A stretch of DNA of 64,000 nucleotides from the NCBI RefSeq assembly GCF_015319355.1, contig NZ_JADILU010000004.1, forward strand, positions 434,001 through 498,000. Reading direction: 5' to 3'. Origin of the DNA: Psychroserpens luteus (GTDB lineage Bacteria; Bacteroidota; Bacteroidia; Flavobacteriales; Flavobacteriaceae). Below are positions 9,784 to 18,092 of the stretch, piece after piece. Each line of letters starts with the position of its first letter. Position 1 is the first letter of the stretch. A program made the translations under genes and the position numbers. The notes below the pieces were generated by a model. It was not told the origin of the DNA and ran no database searches. It saw nothing but the letters and a program-made list of their open reading frames with translations.

Positions 9784-11694
9784 ATGACAAAAGGAAACAT
9801 TAATGTATCGGTAGAAAATATTTTTCCGCTCATTAAAAAATTCTTGTACAGCGATCACGAGATATTTTTACGTGAGTTGATAAGTAATGCAACTGATGCG
9901 ACATTAAAATTAAAACATTTAACAAGTATTGGAGAATCTAAAAGCGAATACGGAAACCCTGTAATTGAAGTTAAGATTGATAAAAAAGGTAAAAAACTTC
10001 ACATTATTGACCAAGGTTTAGGGATGAGTGCTGATGAGGTTGAAAAATACATCAACCAAGTTGCTTTTTCTGGAGCTGAAGAATTTTTAGACAAATACAA
10101 AGACTCTGCAAAAGACTCTGGGATTATTGGACATTTCGGACTAGGATTCTACTCTGCCTTTATGGTTGCTGAAAAAGTAGAAATTATTACAAAATCTCAT
10201 ACAGATGCACCAGCTGCACATTGGACGTGTGATGGATCACCTGAGTTTACTTTAGAAGCGTCTGATAGAACTCAAAGAGGAACAGAAATTATCCTTCATA
10301 TTGCTGAAGACTCTACAGAGTTTTTAGAAGAGAATCGCATTAGCGAATTATTATCTAAGTACAACAAGTTTATGCCAGTTCCTATCAAATTTGGAACAAA
10401 GGAAATAGACGACCCAGAGTTTACTCCTAAAGTAACTAAAGGAGAAGATGGTAAAGAAATTACTGAACCACAAAAGAAAATTACTGTAGATAATATCATT
10501 AACAATCCTAATCCTGCTTGGACTAAACAACCAACAGAATTAGAAGATGCTGATTATAAAAGTTTTTACCGCGAATTATATCCTGCACAATTTGAGGAGC
10601 CATTATTCCATATTCATTTAAATGTAGATTATCCGTTTAACCTTACTGGGATTTTATATTTCCCTAAGATGACGAATGATTTAAACATGCAAAAGGATAA
10701 AATCCAATTGTACCAAAATCAGGTTTATGTTACCGATAATGTAGAAGGTATTGTACCAGAATTCTTAACGATGTTAAGAGGTGTGATTGATTCTCCAGAT
10801 ATTCCATTAAACGTATCACGTTCATATTTACAAGCAGATGGTGCTGTGAAGAAAATTTCTTCTTACATCACACGTAAAGTTGCAGATAAGTTGAAATCTT
10901 TATTCAACGAGAATCGTGAAGACTTTGAACAAAAATGGGATGACATCAAAATTGTAATTGAATACGGAATGCTATCTGAAGACAAGTTCTTTGAAAAAGC
11001 AGATGCTTTTGCATTGTATCCAACAGTTGATGGTAAATTCTACACGTATGACGAATTATTCAACAAAATAAAAGACACGCAAACCGATAAAGATGGTAAG
11101 CTCGTTATTTTATATGCTTCTAATAAAGACACGCAACACTCATATATTGAGTCTGCAAAAGCTAAAGGTTATGAAGTATTAATGCTAGATTCTCCAATTG
11201 TATCGCATTTGATCCAAAAATTAGAATCGTCTAAAGAAAATATTTCTTTTGCACGTGTTGATGGAGATCATATTAATAACTTAATTAAAAAGGACGAAAC
11301 TGCGATTTCTAAACTTTCTGAAGAAGAAAACGCAACGTTAGAGACTTTATTGAAAGAGGTGATTCCGCAGGAAAAATTCTCTGTACAGTTAGAAGCTAGT
11401 GATAGTGATGCGAGTCCGTTTATTATTACACAACCAGAATTTATGCGTCGTATGAAAGAGATGCAACAGACTGGTGGTGGCGGAATGCAGATGTTTGGTA
11501 ATATGCCAGAGATGTACAATTTGATCGTAAACACAAACTCTGAGTTGGTAAGCGAAATTCTAAATACAAAAACCAAGAAAAAACAAGAGCGTTTAATCAC
11601 GCAAAGTTTAGACTTGGCACGTTTATCTCAAGGTTTATTGAAAGGTGAAGAGTTAACAAACTTCATTAAACGTAGCTACGAGATGATAAAATAA
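9784..11694 (+). CDS. htpG: Molecular chaperone HtpG (Hsp90)
   Basis: 636 residues, full length for bacterial Hsp90. The N-terminal GHKL ATPase domain shows ELISNATDATLKLKHL (Glu and Asn that bind Mg-ATP), DQGLGMS and GHFGLGFYSAFMVAEKV. The middle domain contains NPAWTK and YFPKMTNDLNMQKDKIQLYQ-like blocks, including a GILYFP strand and the SYLQADGAVKKI region. The C-terminal dimerisation domain ends KRSYEMIK. It acts as a dimeric ATP-driven chaperone in the cytosol, refolding client proteins under stress. It is monocistronic, with a terminator at 11788 and a plausible promoter at 9668. Confidence 0.97.
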   Translation: MTKGNINVSVENIFPLIKKFLYSDHEIFLRELISNATDATLKLKHLTSIGESKSEYGNPVIEVKIDKKGKKLHIIDQGLGMSADEVEKYINQVAFSGAEEFLDKYKDSAKDSGIIGHFGLGFYSAFMVAEKVEIITKSHTDAPAAHWTCDGSPEFTLEASDRTQRGTEIILHIAEDSTEFLEENRISELLSKYNKFMPVPIKFGTKEIDDPEFTPKVTKGEDGKEITEPQKKITVDNIINNPNPAWTKQPTELEDADYKSFYRELYPAQFEEPLFHIHLNVDYPFNLTGILYFPKMTNDLNMQKDKIQLYQNQVYVTDNVEGIVPEFLTMLRGVIDSPDIPLNVSRSYLQADGAVKKISSYITRKVADKLKSLFNENREDFEQKWDDIKIVIEYGMLSEDKFFEKADAFALYPTVDGKFYTYDELFNKIKDTQTDKDGKLVILYASNKDTQHSYIESAKAKGYEVLMLDSPIVSHLIQKLESSKENISFARVDGDHINNLIKKDETAISKLSEEENATLETLLKEVIPQEKFSVQLEASDSDASPFIITQPEFMRRMKEMQQTGGGGMQMFGNMPEMYNLIVNTNSELVSEILNTKTKKKQERLITQSLDLARLSQGLLKGEELTNFIKRSYEMIK

Positions 11695-11702
11695 TCACAA
11701 CG

Positions 11703-11785
11703 TCATGCTGAACTTGTGTATTCATAAACGTATATTTTGAATTAAAGTATTCATGAATCTGCGATTACAGCATCTCACATCTAAT
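11703..11785. repeat. Degenerate REP-like inverted repeat
   Basis: GTCATGCTGAACTTGT near 11703 and ACAGCATCTCACATC near 11767 form an imperfect inverted pair flanking AT-rich sequence. It resembles the GTCATGCTGAA-type palindromes spread through flavobacterial genomes. It lies between the htpG stop and its terminator. Confidence 0.45.
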
Positions 11786-11787
11786 TC

Positions 11788-11819
11788 AAAACCACTTTGT
11801 TCAATCAAAGTGGTTTTTT
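11788..11819 (+). terminator. Intrinsic terminator after htpG
   Basis: A perfect 11-bp stem (AAAACCACTTT / AAAGTGGTTTT), loop GTTCAATC, then a T run. Confidence 0.88.
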
Positions 11820-11916
11820 TATGTCTTTTTTTCTTCGGAAATATGATCAAATCAAACTCGAAAACAAGCGTACAAAACAACAAACAATTCGCTTATATTT
11901 GCCACAAGCATAAACT

Positions 11917-12864
11917 ATGAGTTTCACACTTTTATCTTCGCCATTACAAGGCTTTACTGATTTCCGATTTAGGAATGCACAAAACAAATATTTTGGTGGC
12001 ATTGATACGTTTTATGCGCCATACATTCGTCTCAACGGAAAACTAAAAATAAAATCCTCATACGAGCGTGATTTATTACCAGAGAACAATACCACATTAG
12101 AAGTCATCCCTCAGGTGATTACCAATGATGCAGACGAGTTTTTATTTGTTGCCAAATATGTACAACAATTAGGCTATAAAGAACTCAACTGGAATTTAGG
12201 CTGTCCTTATCCTATGGTGACCAATCGCGGAATGGGTTCTGGTTTAATTTGCGACCCTAATAAAATAGACGACATTCTACATCGTGCTCATAACGAAACC
12301 GACATTTTGGTGTCTATGAAAATGAGAATGGGTTATGAGAACAGTGAAGAGATTTTACACACTTTCCCTATTCTAGATAAATATCCGCTTAAAAATGTGG
12401 CGATTCATGCACGTATTGGAAAGCAATTATACAAAGGTGGTGTAGATTTAGATGCGTTTCAAAAATGCATTGATGTTGCAAAGCATAAACTCTACTACAA
12501 TGGAGATATTACAACATTGGCTCAGTTTAAAAAAATGCAAGAGCGTTTCCCTGGTATTGATCATTTTATGATTGGTCGTGGTTTAATTGCTGATCCATTT
12601 TTACCGAGTATGATAAAAAACGACACCACAGAATATCCTAAAAACCGTTGGGAATTATTTGAAGCATTTCACAACGAAATCTACGAACAATACGATGCTG
12701 CTTTATCTGGCCCTACACCAATAAAGATGAAAATGCTTGGGTTTTGGGAGTACTTTGCTCAGTCGTTTTCTAATCCGCAAAAAACCTACAAGAAGATAAA
12801 AAAAGCGACCAATCCTGTGAAGTACAAGCAAGCGGTTAAAGAAATTTTGAATTCAGAAAGTTAA
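11917..12864 (+). CDS. tRNA-dihydrouridine synthase family protein
   Basis: 315 residues, TIM-barrel flavoenzyme. The start LLSSPLQGFTDFRFRNAQNK corresponds to the FMN-binding Dus N-terminus (A/SPMxGxTDxxFR). ELNWNLGCPYPMVTNRGMGS holds the catalytic Cys (about residue 94) and the P-x(4)-G-x-G loop. SMKMRMGYE, IHARI, YNGDI and FMIGRGLIADPFL supply the remaining FMN and RNA contacts. It reduces uridine to dihydrouridine in tRNA using NADPH. The flavobacterial form is nearest the DusC-like subgroup, but I cannot assign the target position. Single gene, 220 bp after htpG. Confidence 0.92.
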   Translation: MSFTLLSSPLQGFTDFRFRNAQNKYFGGIDTFYAPYIRLNGKLKIKSSYERDLLPENNTTLEVIPQVITNDADEFLFVAKYVQQLGYKELNWNLGCPYPMVTNRGMGSGLICDPNKIDDILHRAHNETDILVSMKMRMGYENSEEILHTFPILDKYPLKNVAIHARIGKQLYKGGVDLDAFQKCIDVAKHKLYYNGDITTLAQFKKMQERFPGIDHFMIGRGLIADPFLPSMIKNDTTEYPKNRWELFEAFHNEIYEQYDAALSGPTPIKMKMLGFWEYFAQSFSNPQKTYKKIKKATNPVKYKQAVKEILNSES

Positions 12865-13056
12865 ATAATCTAAAATTCAAAACCTCAGCTACCAAAATTT
12901 ATTTGTGACGTCTTTTCTTTAGTAAGAGAATTTTAATCATTCAATATGGTTTTTTCTTGTTAATTACAACCGATTAACTGATATATCATGAGAATGCCGA
13001 TTCTCACATGCTCATTACAAAGGTTTTATATATATTAAGAGAACCAAGTAAACTAA

Positions 13057-13641
13057 ATGCGCAGCGACAACTCCAAGATCAACGAAATTTTTAAAGGCAT
13101 GTCTTTTTCAAACAAAGAGATCAAAATCATTGAGTCTGTCTTTAAAAAAAAAACATATAAAAAAGGAACCCAACTTCTCGTACCAGGTAATACTGGAGAC
13201 ATACAATATTATGTTTTTGATGGTTGCCTAAGATTGTATCATGTAGATAACCAAGGTAAAGAACACACTGTACAGTTTGGCATTAAAGACTGGTGGGTAA
13301 GTGATTGCACTGCTTTCTTTTCAGAATCAAAAGCTTTAATGAATATTGAAACCATTAATGATGCTATAGTCTATGAAATTTCTAAGCAAAATCGTGATTA
13401 TTTATATGAGCAAATCCCTAAAATAGAAACATTTTTTAGAAAAAAACTAGAACGCGCTTTCGCTGCCCTTCAAAGAAGAATTATAATCAACTTATCACAA
13501 AATGCTACTGAGCGCTATCTCGATTTCATTAATACCTATCCCAATATAGAACAAAGTATAAAAAACTACCATATTGCTTCATACTTAGGAATAACCACAG
13601 AGAGCTTAAGTAGAATAAGAAAGGAATTATCAAAGCATTAA
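13057..13641 (+). CDS. Crp/Fnr family transcriptional regulator
   Basis: 194 residues. An N-terminal cyclic-nucleotide-binding fold (about 10-120; KKGTQLLVPGNTGDIQYYVFDGCLRLY) leads through a dimer helix to a short C-terminal winged helix with NYHIASYLGITTESLSRIRK as recognition helix. No Fnr-type Cys cluster is present and the cAMP-contacting RxS motif is not evident, so the effector is unknown. Proteins of this length and type are common single-gene regulators in Bacteroidota. A candidate small RNA lies immediately downstream (13692-13778). Confidence 0.9.
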   Translation: MRSDNSKINEIFKGMSFSNKEIKIIESVFKKKTYKKGTQLLVPGNTGDIQYYVFDGCLRLYHVDNQGKEHTVQFGIKDWWVSDCTAFFSESKALMNIETINDAIVYEISKQNRDYLYEQIPKIETFFRKKLERAFAALQRRIIINLSQNATERYLDFINTYPNIEQSIKNYHIASYLGITTESLSRIRKELSKH

Positions 13642-13691
13642 GTTCATTGAATTTCTTATCATACATCAATTTTAATCCCAGATAATCGTCA

Positions 13692-13778
13692 TAGTTTTGC
13701 ACCATAAGAAATTATAAAATATCCCTATAATTAATTAATAGCTAAATTAGCGCGAGTATTATGTACTTGCGCTTTTTT
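13692..13778 (+). ncRNA. Candidate small RNA with promoter and terminator
   Basis: TAGTTTTG at 13692-13699 is an exact match to the Bacteroidota -7 box TAnnTTTG. It is followed by AATTAATTAATAGC (one base different from the motif at 5180 and 5553) and then by a 10-bp stem (13749-13758 with 13764-13773, one G-U pair) and a T run. This implies a transcript of roughly 70 nt with no open frame. No conserved function can be read, and comparison with Rfam families such as Flavo-1 would be decisive. Confidence 0.45.
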
Positions 13779-13995
13779 CATGAACTTACTTTAATAATAG
13801 TTCAAACCACAAAAAGAGTAAAAGACTCCTTTTTACTTATTGAAATACACACTTAAAACCTAAAAGCTATTTTTTCTTCGGAAAATTAAAATTCACGTAT
13901 AATTACCCATAAAAACCTCAATAGCAACACTTAAATTTGAGAACTCTTCTTTTTGATGAGTGCATCACAATTTAAAACAATGAGATTTTTTAGAG
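13779..13995. other. Intergenic sequence, no gene seen
   Basis: AT-rich. It contains one TTTTTCTTCGGAAAA motif at about 13870. No coding potential or hairpin of note otherwise. Confidence 0.6.
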
Positions 13996-14469
13996 ATGAA
14001 TTATGAGGATCCTATCTTAAACCGCATTATTAATTTTCTTAACAGCATTCATATCAATGTCATCTCGACCAACTTAAGCGATGACACGTTTCTGCCTGGA
14101 TTAAGCTTAAAAGGAAACACGATTTTAATAGATCAAGCCAAACTAAAATATCCTGGAGATTTACTACACGAAGCTGGACATATTGCAGTAACCGAAACTC
14201 ATATACGACCTCTTATTGGTACTTCGGAAATTGGAACCAATTGGCCAAATCTAGGAGACGAAATCGTAGCCATACTTTGGTCATATGCTGCATTGCATCA
14301 TTTAAAACTAGATCCAAAAGTCGTATTTCATCCAGATGGTTATAAAAATGCATCAGACTGGTTTATAGAACAATTCACAAGTAAAGTCTATATGGGATTA
14401 CCATTATTAAGTTGGATGGGACTTTGTAATAGTGAGGATTTTCCTGAAATGAAAAAGTGGTTGCGTTGA
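13996..14469 (+). CDS. Putative HExxH-containing protein, unknown function
   Basis: 157 residues, no signal peptide and no membrane segment. The motif LLHEAGHIAVTETH has the HExxH arrangement of zincin metallopeptidases, and a Glu lies about 30 residues on (GDEIVAILWSY), where a third ligand could sit. Small zincin-like domains such as ImmA/IrrE have this layout, but no helix-turn-helix partner is beside it. The rest (HHLKLDPKVVFHPDGYK, VYMGLPLLSWMGLC) is not known to me. It opens the plus-strand accessory region. Protease activity is inference from one motif. Confidence 0.6.
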   Translation: MNYEDPILNRIINFLNSIHINVISTNLSDDTFLPGLSLKGNTILIDQAKLKYPGDLLHEAGHIAVTETHIRPLIGTSEIGTNWPNLGDEIVAILWSYAALHHLKLDPKVVFHPDGYKNASDWFIEQFTSKVYMGLPLLSWMGLCNSEDFPEMKKWLR

Positions 14470-14556
14470 GAAATATATTTAAATACACATCTTGATTTCT
14501 TAGTAGAATAGCTAACTTCACGCAACACTAAAAAATTAAAAAATAAATAGCCAAGA

Positions 14557-15045
14557 ATGAACTTACTAAATTCATTAAAAAAAGAGAAGAAAAAATTCCC
14601 AAAAATGGTTGTTCTCTATTTAAGCTCTGAATTGAATAAAATCTTGATTGCTCCTCAATATGTGGATGAATCTTGGATAAGGTTTGAACAAGAGGAAATT
14701 GAAATCTTAGACTTTAACTGTTCTAACGAATTACTTGGAGAGTCAATTAAAAAAAATTTCGACAAATTTGCCGAAAAAAATATGGCAGATAAAAAAAGAA
14801 CATCAAAAGATTGGCCTGCATATCAAGCGAGTAATTTAAAATCCATAAAAGAATTTGAAAAAAAATATTACAGAATTTCAATTAATGGATCAAACGAAAC
14901 AAATGCAACAATGGTTTTTGAGGCTGATATGAAATCTGAAAATAACATCAATTTAACAAGTTTAATTTCTGCATATGCTAAAAATGAGAAACTCGGAATA
15001 TTGACAAAAGAACTCAACGAAATACAATTATATCGAAAATTTTAA
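14557..15045 (+). CDS. Hypothetical protein
   Basis: 162 residues, soluble and rich in Lys and Asn, without signal peptide. The start MNLLNSLKKEKKKFPKMVVL leads to a mixed alpha/beta sequence. No family recognised. It lies in the accessory region, and its downstream side carries the right end of the intergenic repeat family (about 15059-15092). Confidence 0.55.
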   Translation: MNLLNSLKKEKKKFPKMVVLYLSSELNKILIAPQYVDESWIRFEQEEIEILDFNCSNELLGESIKKNFDKFAEKNMADKKRTSKDWPAYQASNLKSIKEFEKKYYRISINGSNETNATMVFEADMKSENNINLTSLISAYAKNEKLGILTKELNEIQLYRKF

Positions 15046-15058
15046 TAATAAAAACACG

Positions 15059-15092
15059 CCAACTAACCCTATACAAACAACGTTATCCTACA
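15059..15092 (+). repeat. Right end of cassette-type intergenic repeat
   Basis: AACTAACCCTATACAAACAA followed by CGTTATCC matches the right end of the copies at 20877-21010 (AACAAACCAGATACAACAA then CGTTACC) and 30975-31096. Only this end is recognisable here. Confidence 0.5.
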
Positions 15093-15209
15093 TTAAAAAA
15101 AATAGCGGAAATACTATTAAAACATAGATTCTAACGAAGAAAGCGTAAATCACAACAACATAGTTTAAACTCAAAATCAATAGCTCAATTGGAAAGCAAA
15201 ACAACAAAT

Positions 15210-15701
15210 ATGGATTGGATAATGGAATTTTTGAATAGTGAAAAAACATTATATCTGTTCGCAGGTATAATTGGTATTGTTTCGATGTTAGTTGGTCTGC
15301 TTTTTCTATTATTTTCAAATCATAAGAGTTTCGCGATTACTATGATTGTAATCGGAATTTTGGAAATGGCGGTAATGTTTCCAACATATCTTAAATACGA
15401 ACAGAAAATTAATGACAAGATTTCGATTTATAAAAGTAACGGAACTGAATTTCTTGAAACCGAGTCAATTTCTTCTAAAAAAGCATTAAAATCATTCTTT
15501 TGGCTTAAATTGACTTACGGTATTTTAATTGTAGCACTTATTTTGGCTATGTCATTTTTAAGCCCGAAATCCATACTTTTTGGAATATTTATGGCTCTTA
15601 TTTTACATTTCGCTTTTGCAATTACGATTGACAATTTTGGAGAAAAATTCACAAAAAAATATTTGACAGAATTAACAACAGCGAAAAATAAAATGGCATA
15701 A
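15210..15701 (+). CDS. Hypothetical four-helix membrane protein
   Basis: 163 residues from ATG 15210; TTG 15189 would add seven residues but the ATG reads more naturally (MDWIMEFLNSEKTLYLFAGI). Four hydrophobic segments are visible: two near the N-terminus (LFAGIIGIVSMLVGLLFLLF and FAITMIVIGILEMAVMF) and two near the C-terminus (TYGILIVALILAMSFL and LFGIFMALILHFAFAI). It is an inner-membrane protein with a central soluble loop. Family not recognised. A diverged intergenic repeat follows at 15721. Confidence 0.55.
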   Translation: MDWIMEFLNSEKTLYLFAGIIGIVSMLVGLLFLLFSNHKSFAITMIVIGILEMAVMFPTYLKYEQKINDKISIYKSNGTEFLETESISSKKALKSFFWLKLTYGILIVALILAMSFLSPKSILFGIFMALILHFAFAITIDNFGEKFTKKYLTELTTAKNKMA

Positions 15702-15720
15702 CAACATATAAATTAATTAC

Positions 15721-15828
15721 CTGGTTTTGTGTGTTCACTCGTAAAATCCTACTAACTCTCTTCTGGCTCGTTTCTATTTACTAACTTAGTTCCTGCAAAC
15801 ACAACTAACCATAAACGTTGGTAAACAT
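15721..15828 (+). repeat. Cassette-type intergenic repeat, diverged copy
   Basis: It shares the layout CTGGTT...CTCGTAAAATCCT...TTTCTATTTACTAACTTAGTT...AACTAACCATA...CGTTGG with the copies at 20877 and 22338. It lies directly after the 163-residue membrane gene in the same orientation. Confidence 0.5.
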
Positions 15829-15852
15829 TAGAGCATAAATGCAGAATATTAA

Positions 15853-15993
15853 ATGAATAATAAATACTCTAATCTTCCAAATAGTAAAATCTATTTTTAT
15901 AGAGCGTTATTTTTTTGTTTGATAATTTATATTATACTTTTCATTTTTTCTTTACATCAAACCAATATGAGTTCCTTTGTTTACTCCCTCTAA
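15853..15993 (+). CDS. Possible 46-residue membrane ORF
   Basis: ATG 15853 opens 46 codons (MNNKYSNLPNSKIYFYR, then a hydrophobic stretch FFCLIIYIILFIF). It follows the repeat at 15721 by about 25 bp, the same spacing as established genes have after other copies. Support is weak: no family, and composition alone could produce it. Confidence 0.25.
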   Translation: MNNKYSNLPNSKIYFYRALFFCLIIYIILFIFSLHQTNMSSFVYSL

Positions 15994-16203
15994 TTTTCTC
16001 TTCAAAAATTCCCTAAACACAAACCCTCAACAAACCATTAAACAATCCCAATAATTAACCCACTTCGTTTTTATTGCGAACATTCTGCTGCCTAAATTAA
16101 ATTTAATTTAATTTAAGATTACATAATTGTTTTCTTAACACATCCATATACTCAAAAACTCGTATCTTCATAGCATCATTAGATTCAAAACACTTCTATT
16201 ATT
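15994..16203. other. AT-rich intergenic sequence
   Basis: No coding potential seen. It includes a TTAAATTTAATTTAATTTAA run near 16097 that is probably part of the promoter region of the aldo/keto reductase gene. Confidence 0.5.
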
Positions 16204-17046
16204 ATGAAAACATATTTTAAACTCAATAATAACATCAACATTCCTTCTATAGGTTTTGGTACTTGGCAAACTCCAGATGGAGAAACCGCTATAAATGTTA
16301 TAAAAACTGCTTTAAATGATGGCTACAGACATATAGATGCTGCAGCAATTTATAAAAATGAAAAAGGTGTTGGTGCAGGAATCAAAGAAAGTGGCATAGA
16401 ACGTAAAGACCTTTTTGTAACAAGCAAATTATGGAATTCAGAGCGTGGTTATGAAACAACCCTAAAAGCTTTTGAAAACACATTAAAAGATTTACAACTA
16501 GACTATCTTGATCTCTATCTTATTCATTGGCCTGCAACTGCGCATCAGTTTGATAATTGGCAACAACTTAATAACGATACATGGAGAGCTATGGAAGAAC
16601 TTTACCAAAACGGGAAAATTAAAGCCATAGGAGTTAGTAACTTTTTAGAACATCACCTCAAACCATTGATGGCACAAGCAACCATTAAGCCTACTGTTAA
16701 TCAAATAGAATATCACCCAGGTTTTATGCAAAATGATTGTGTAAAATTTTGTACCGATAACAACATTCAAATTGAAGGCTGGAGTCCTCTTGGTCGTGGT
16801 GAAGTTTTAGATAACGACATGCTCAAAGCCATTGCTCAAAACTATAATAAATCGGTTGCTCAAATTTGTATTCGTTGGGCATTGCAAAATAACGTGTTAC
16901 CTCTGCCCAAATCTGTAACACCACATCGCATAAAAGAAAATTTTGACATTTTTGATTTTGAAATTTCAGATTCAGATATGACACGTATCAATCAAATGGA
17001 TCCTATTGGAAGTTCAGGATTAGACCCAGATACTGTTGATTTTTGA
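16204..17046 (+). CDS. Aldo/keto reductase
   Basis: 280 residues, full length for the AKR5-type family. The catalytic tetrad is readable: Asp45 in HIDAAAIY, Tyr50, Lys in TSKLWN (about 80) and His in LIHWPA (about 113). NADPH-contacting blocks GVSNFLEHHL, NQIEYHPG and WSPLGRGEVL and the C-terminal LPKSVTPHRIKENF are in place. It reduces aldehydes or ketones with NADPH in the cytosol; the physiological substrate is open. Single gene in the accessory region with no partner genes nearby. Confidence 0.92.
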   Translation: MKTYFKLNNNINIPSIGFGTWQTPDGETAINVIKTALNDGYRHIDAAAIYKNEKGVGAGIKESGIERKDLFVTSKLWNSERGYETTLKAFENTLKDLQLDYLDLYLIHWPATAHQFDNWQQLNNDTWRAMEELYQNGKIKAIGVSNFLEHHLKPLMAQATIKPTVNQIEYHPGFMQNDCVKFCTDNNIQIEGWSPLGRGEVLDNDMLKAIAQNYNKSVAQICIRWALQNNVLPLPKSVTPHRIKENFDIFDFEISDSDMTRINQMDPIGSSGLDPDTVDF

Positions 17047-17265
17047 CATTAAAATTTTATTTGAGGTAGCTTTATTTTTTTTTACTGCGGAAATAGGCTA
17101 ACAAACCAAATAGTAACAATTAAGTATGATTAAAAAACAACTAACTTCGCTTAGCTTTTAATATCAATAAACTGTGCATAATTTACTTGTACTGAATTCA
17201 TTTCAGTAGTTCAGTATTAAAGCAGTCGATATCATAACACATCAACCAAAAACCAATCAAACAAA

Positions 17266-17868
17266 ATGCATAAATTTTGGAAACTAAGTGATTCTAGATC
17301 TAATAAACTAATTTTCATTAAAGACAAGTGCATCTATAAAGGAAATCCAAATCCTGTTGAACTTAACAAACTTAATACGCAATCCTCCAATCTTGCTTTT
17401 TTAGAAAACCTCTTAAGCATCCCATATTCTTATATTAAGAGTATTGAAAATCAAGAAGGAAAGAATCAAATCAAAATATTTTTTGGAAAAGAATCTGAAG
17501 AGGAATTAATTATAAATAATGAAAATACAAAAAAAGAGGTTTTTAATTTTTTAAAACAAGACAATCCGAGTTTTAAATATAGTTCTGAAACACCTAGCGT
17601 TTTGAAATATGCTAAAGCGCCACTTTTTGCATTATTATTCATCAGTATCATTTTTATATGGTCTCTTTATTTAGCCATTAAAATAGAAAGTGGAGTTGAA
17701 TATGAACTTGTTAGAGGAGGTGCTAGCATCACTGCAATTATTCTAGCAATAGCCAATTTAGGTGTTTTTAAAATTTTAGGCGGATTTTTATTTCTGCTAG
17801 TAATCACAGTATTTGCTTTAATAAAAAGGTTAAGCTCAAGGAGTGAAACTGAGTTTCTTAAAAGATAA
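17266..17868 (+). CDS. Hypothetical membrane protein
   Basis: 200 residues. A soluble N-terminal half (about 1-120) with IYKGNPNPVELNKL and SYIKSIENQEGKNQIKIFFG resembles a PH-like fold. Two hydrophobic helices follow (YAKAPLFALLFISIIFIWSL and FKILGGFLFLLVITVFALI). No family assigned. The product is expected in the inner membrane with the N-terminal domain in the cytosol. An element shared with two other genes follows at 17904. Confidence 0.55.
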   Translation: MHKFWKLSDSRSNKLIFIKDKCIYKGNPNPVELNKLNTQSSNLAFLENLLSIPYSYIKSIENQEGKNQIKIFFGKESEEELIINNENTKKEVFNFLKQDNPSFKYSSETPSVLKYAKAPLFALLFISIIFIWSLYLAIKIESGVEYELVRGGASITAIILAIANLGVFKILGGFLFLLVITVFALIKRLSSRSETEFLKR

Positions 17869-17903
17869 TAAAGTACTAAAACTAACACCCTCTATAATAA
17901 ATA

Positions 17904-17982
17904 ACTTCATTACAGTAAACCCTAAACAAACCAAATGACTTTAACCTAATTTTATTGAAAACACGTAAAAATACGTGTAGGA
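17904..17982 (+). promoter_or_regulatory. Palindrome-containing element, copy 1 (diverged)
   Basis: It carries CTTCATTACAGTAAACC, TTTTATTGAAAA and the palindrome ACACGTAAAAATACGTGT (17961-17978), in the same order as the elements at 25173 and 29367. It ends about 110 bp before the start of the agmatine deiminase-like gene. Confidence 0.5.
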
Positions 17983-18092
17983 ATTATAAAACAATTATTT
18001 TATTTTTATCACTAAAACCTGATAAACAATATATTACACATAACAATCAAGTTTTATGTGTTCAAATAAAAGTTGTCATTAATAATATAAAA

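Noticed and set aside
12900-12925. Possible fifth ECF site (CGTC at about 12909)
   Set aside because: No GTAAC at the required distance and no gene start at a fitting place.
13996-14469. ImmA/IrrE-type antitoxin or phage repressor protease
   Set aside because: The HExxH motif alone is not enough, and no helix-turn-helix partner or toxin gene lies next to it.
17955-18092. 46-codon upstream extension of the agmatine deiminase gene
   Set aside because: The extension covers a shared promoter-like element and leads into a clean lipoprotein signal at 18093, so the later ATG is the start.
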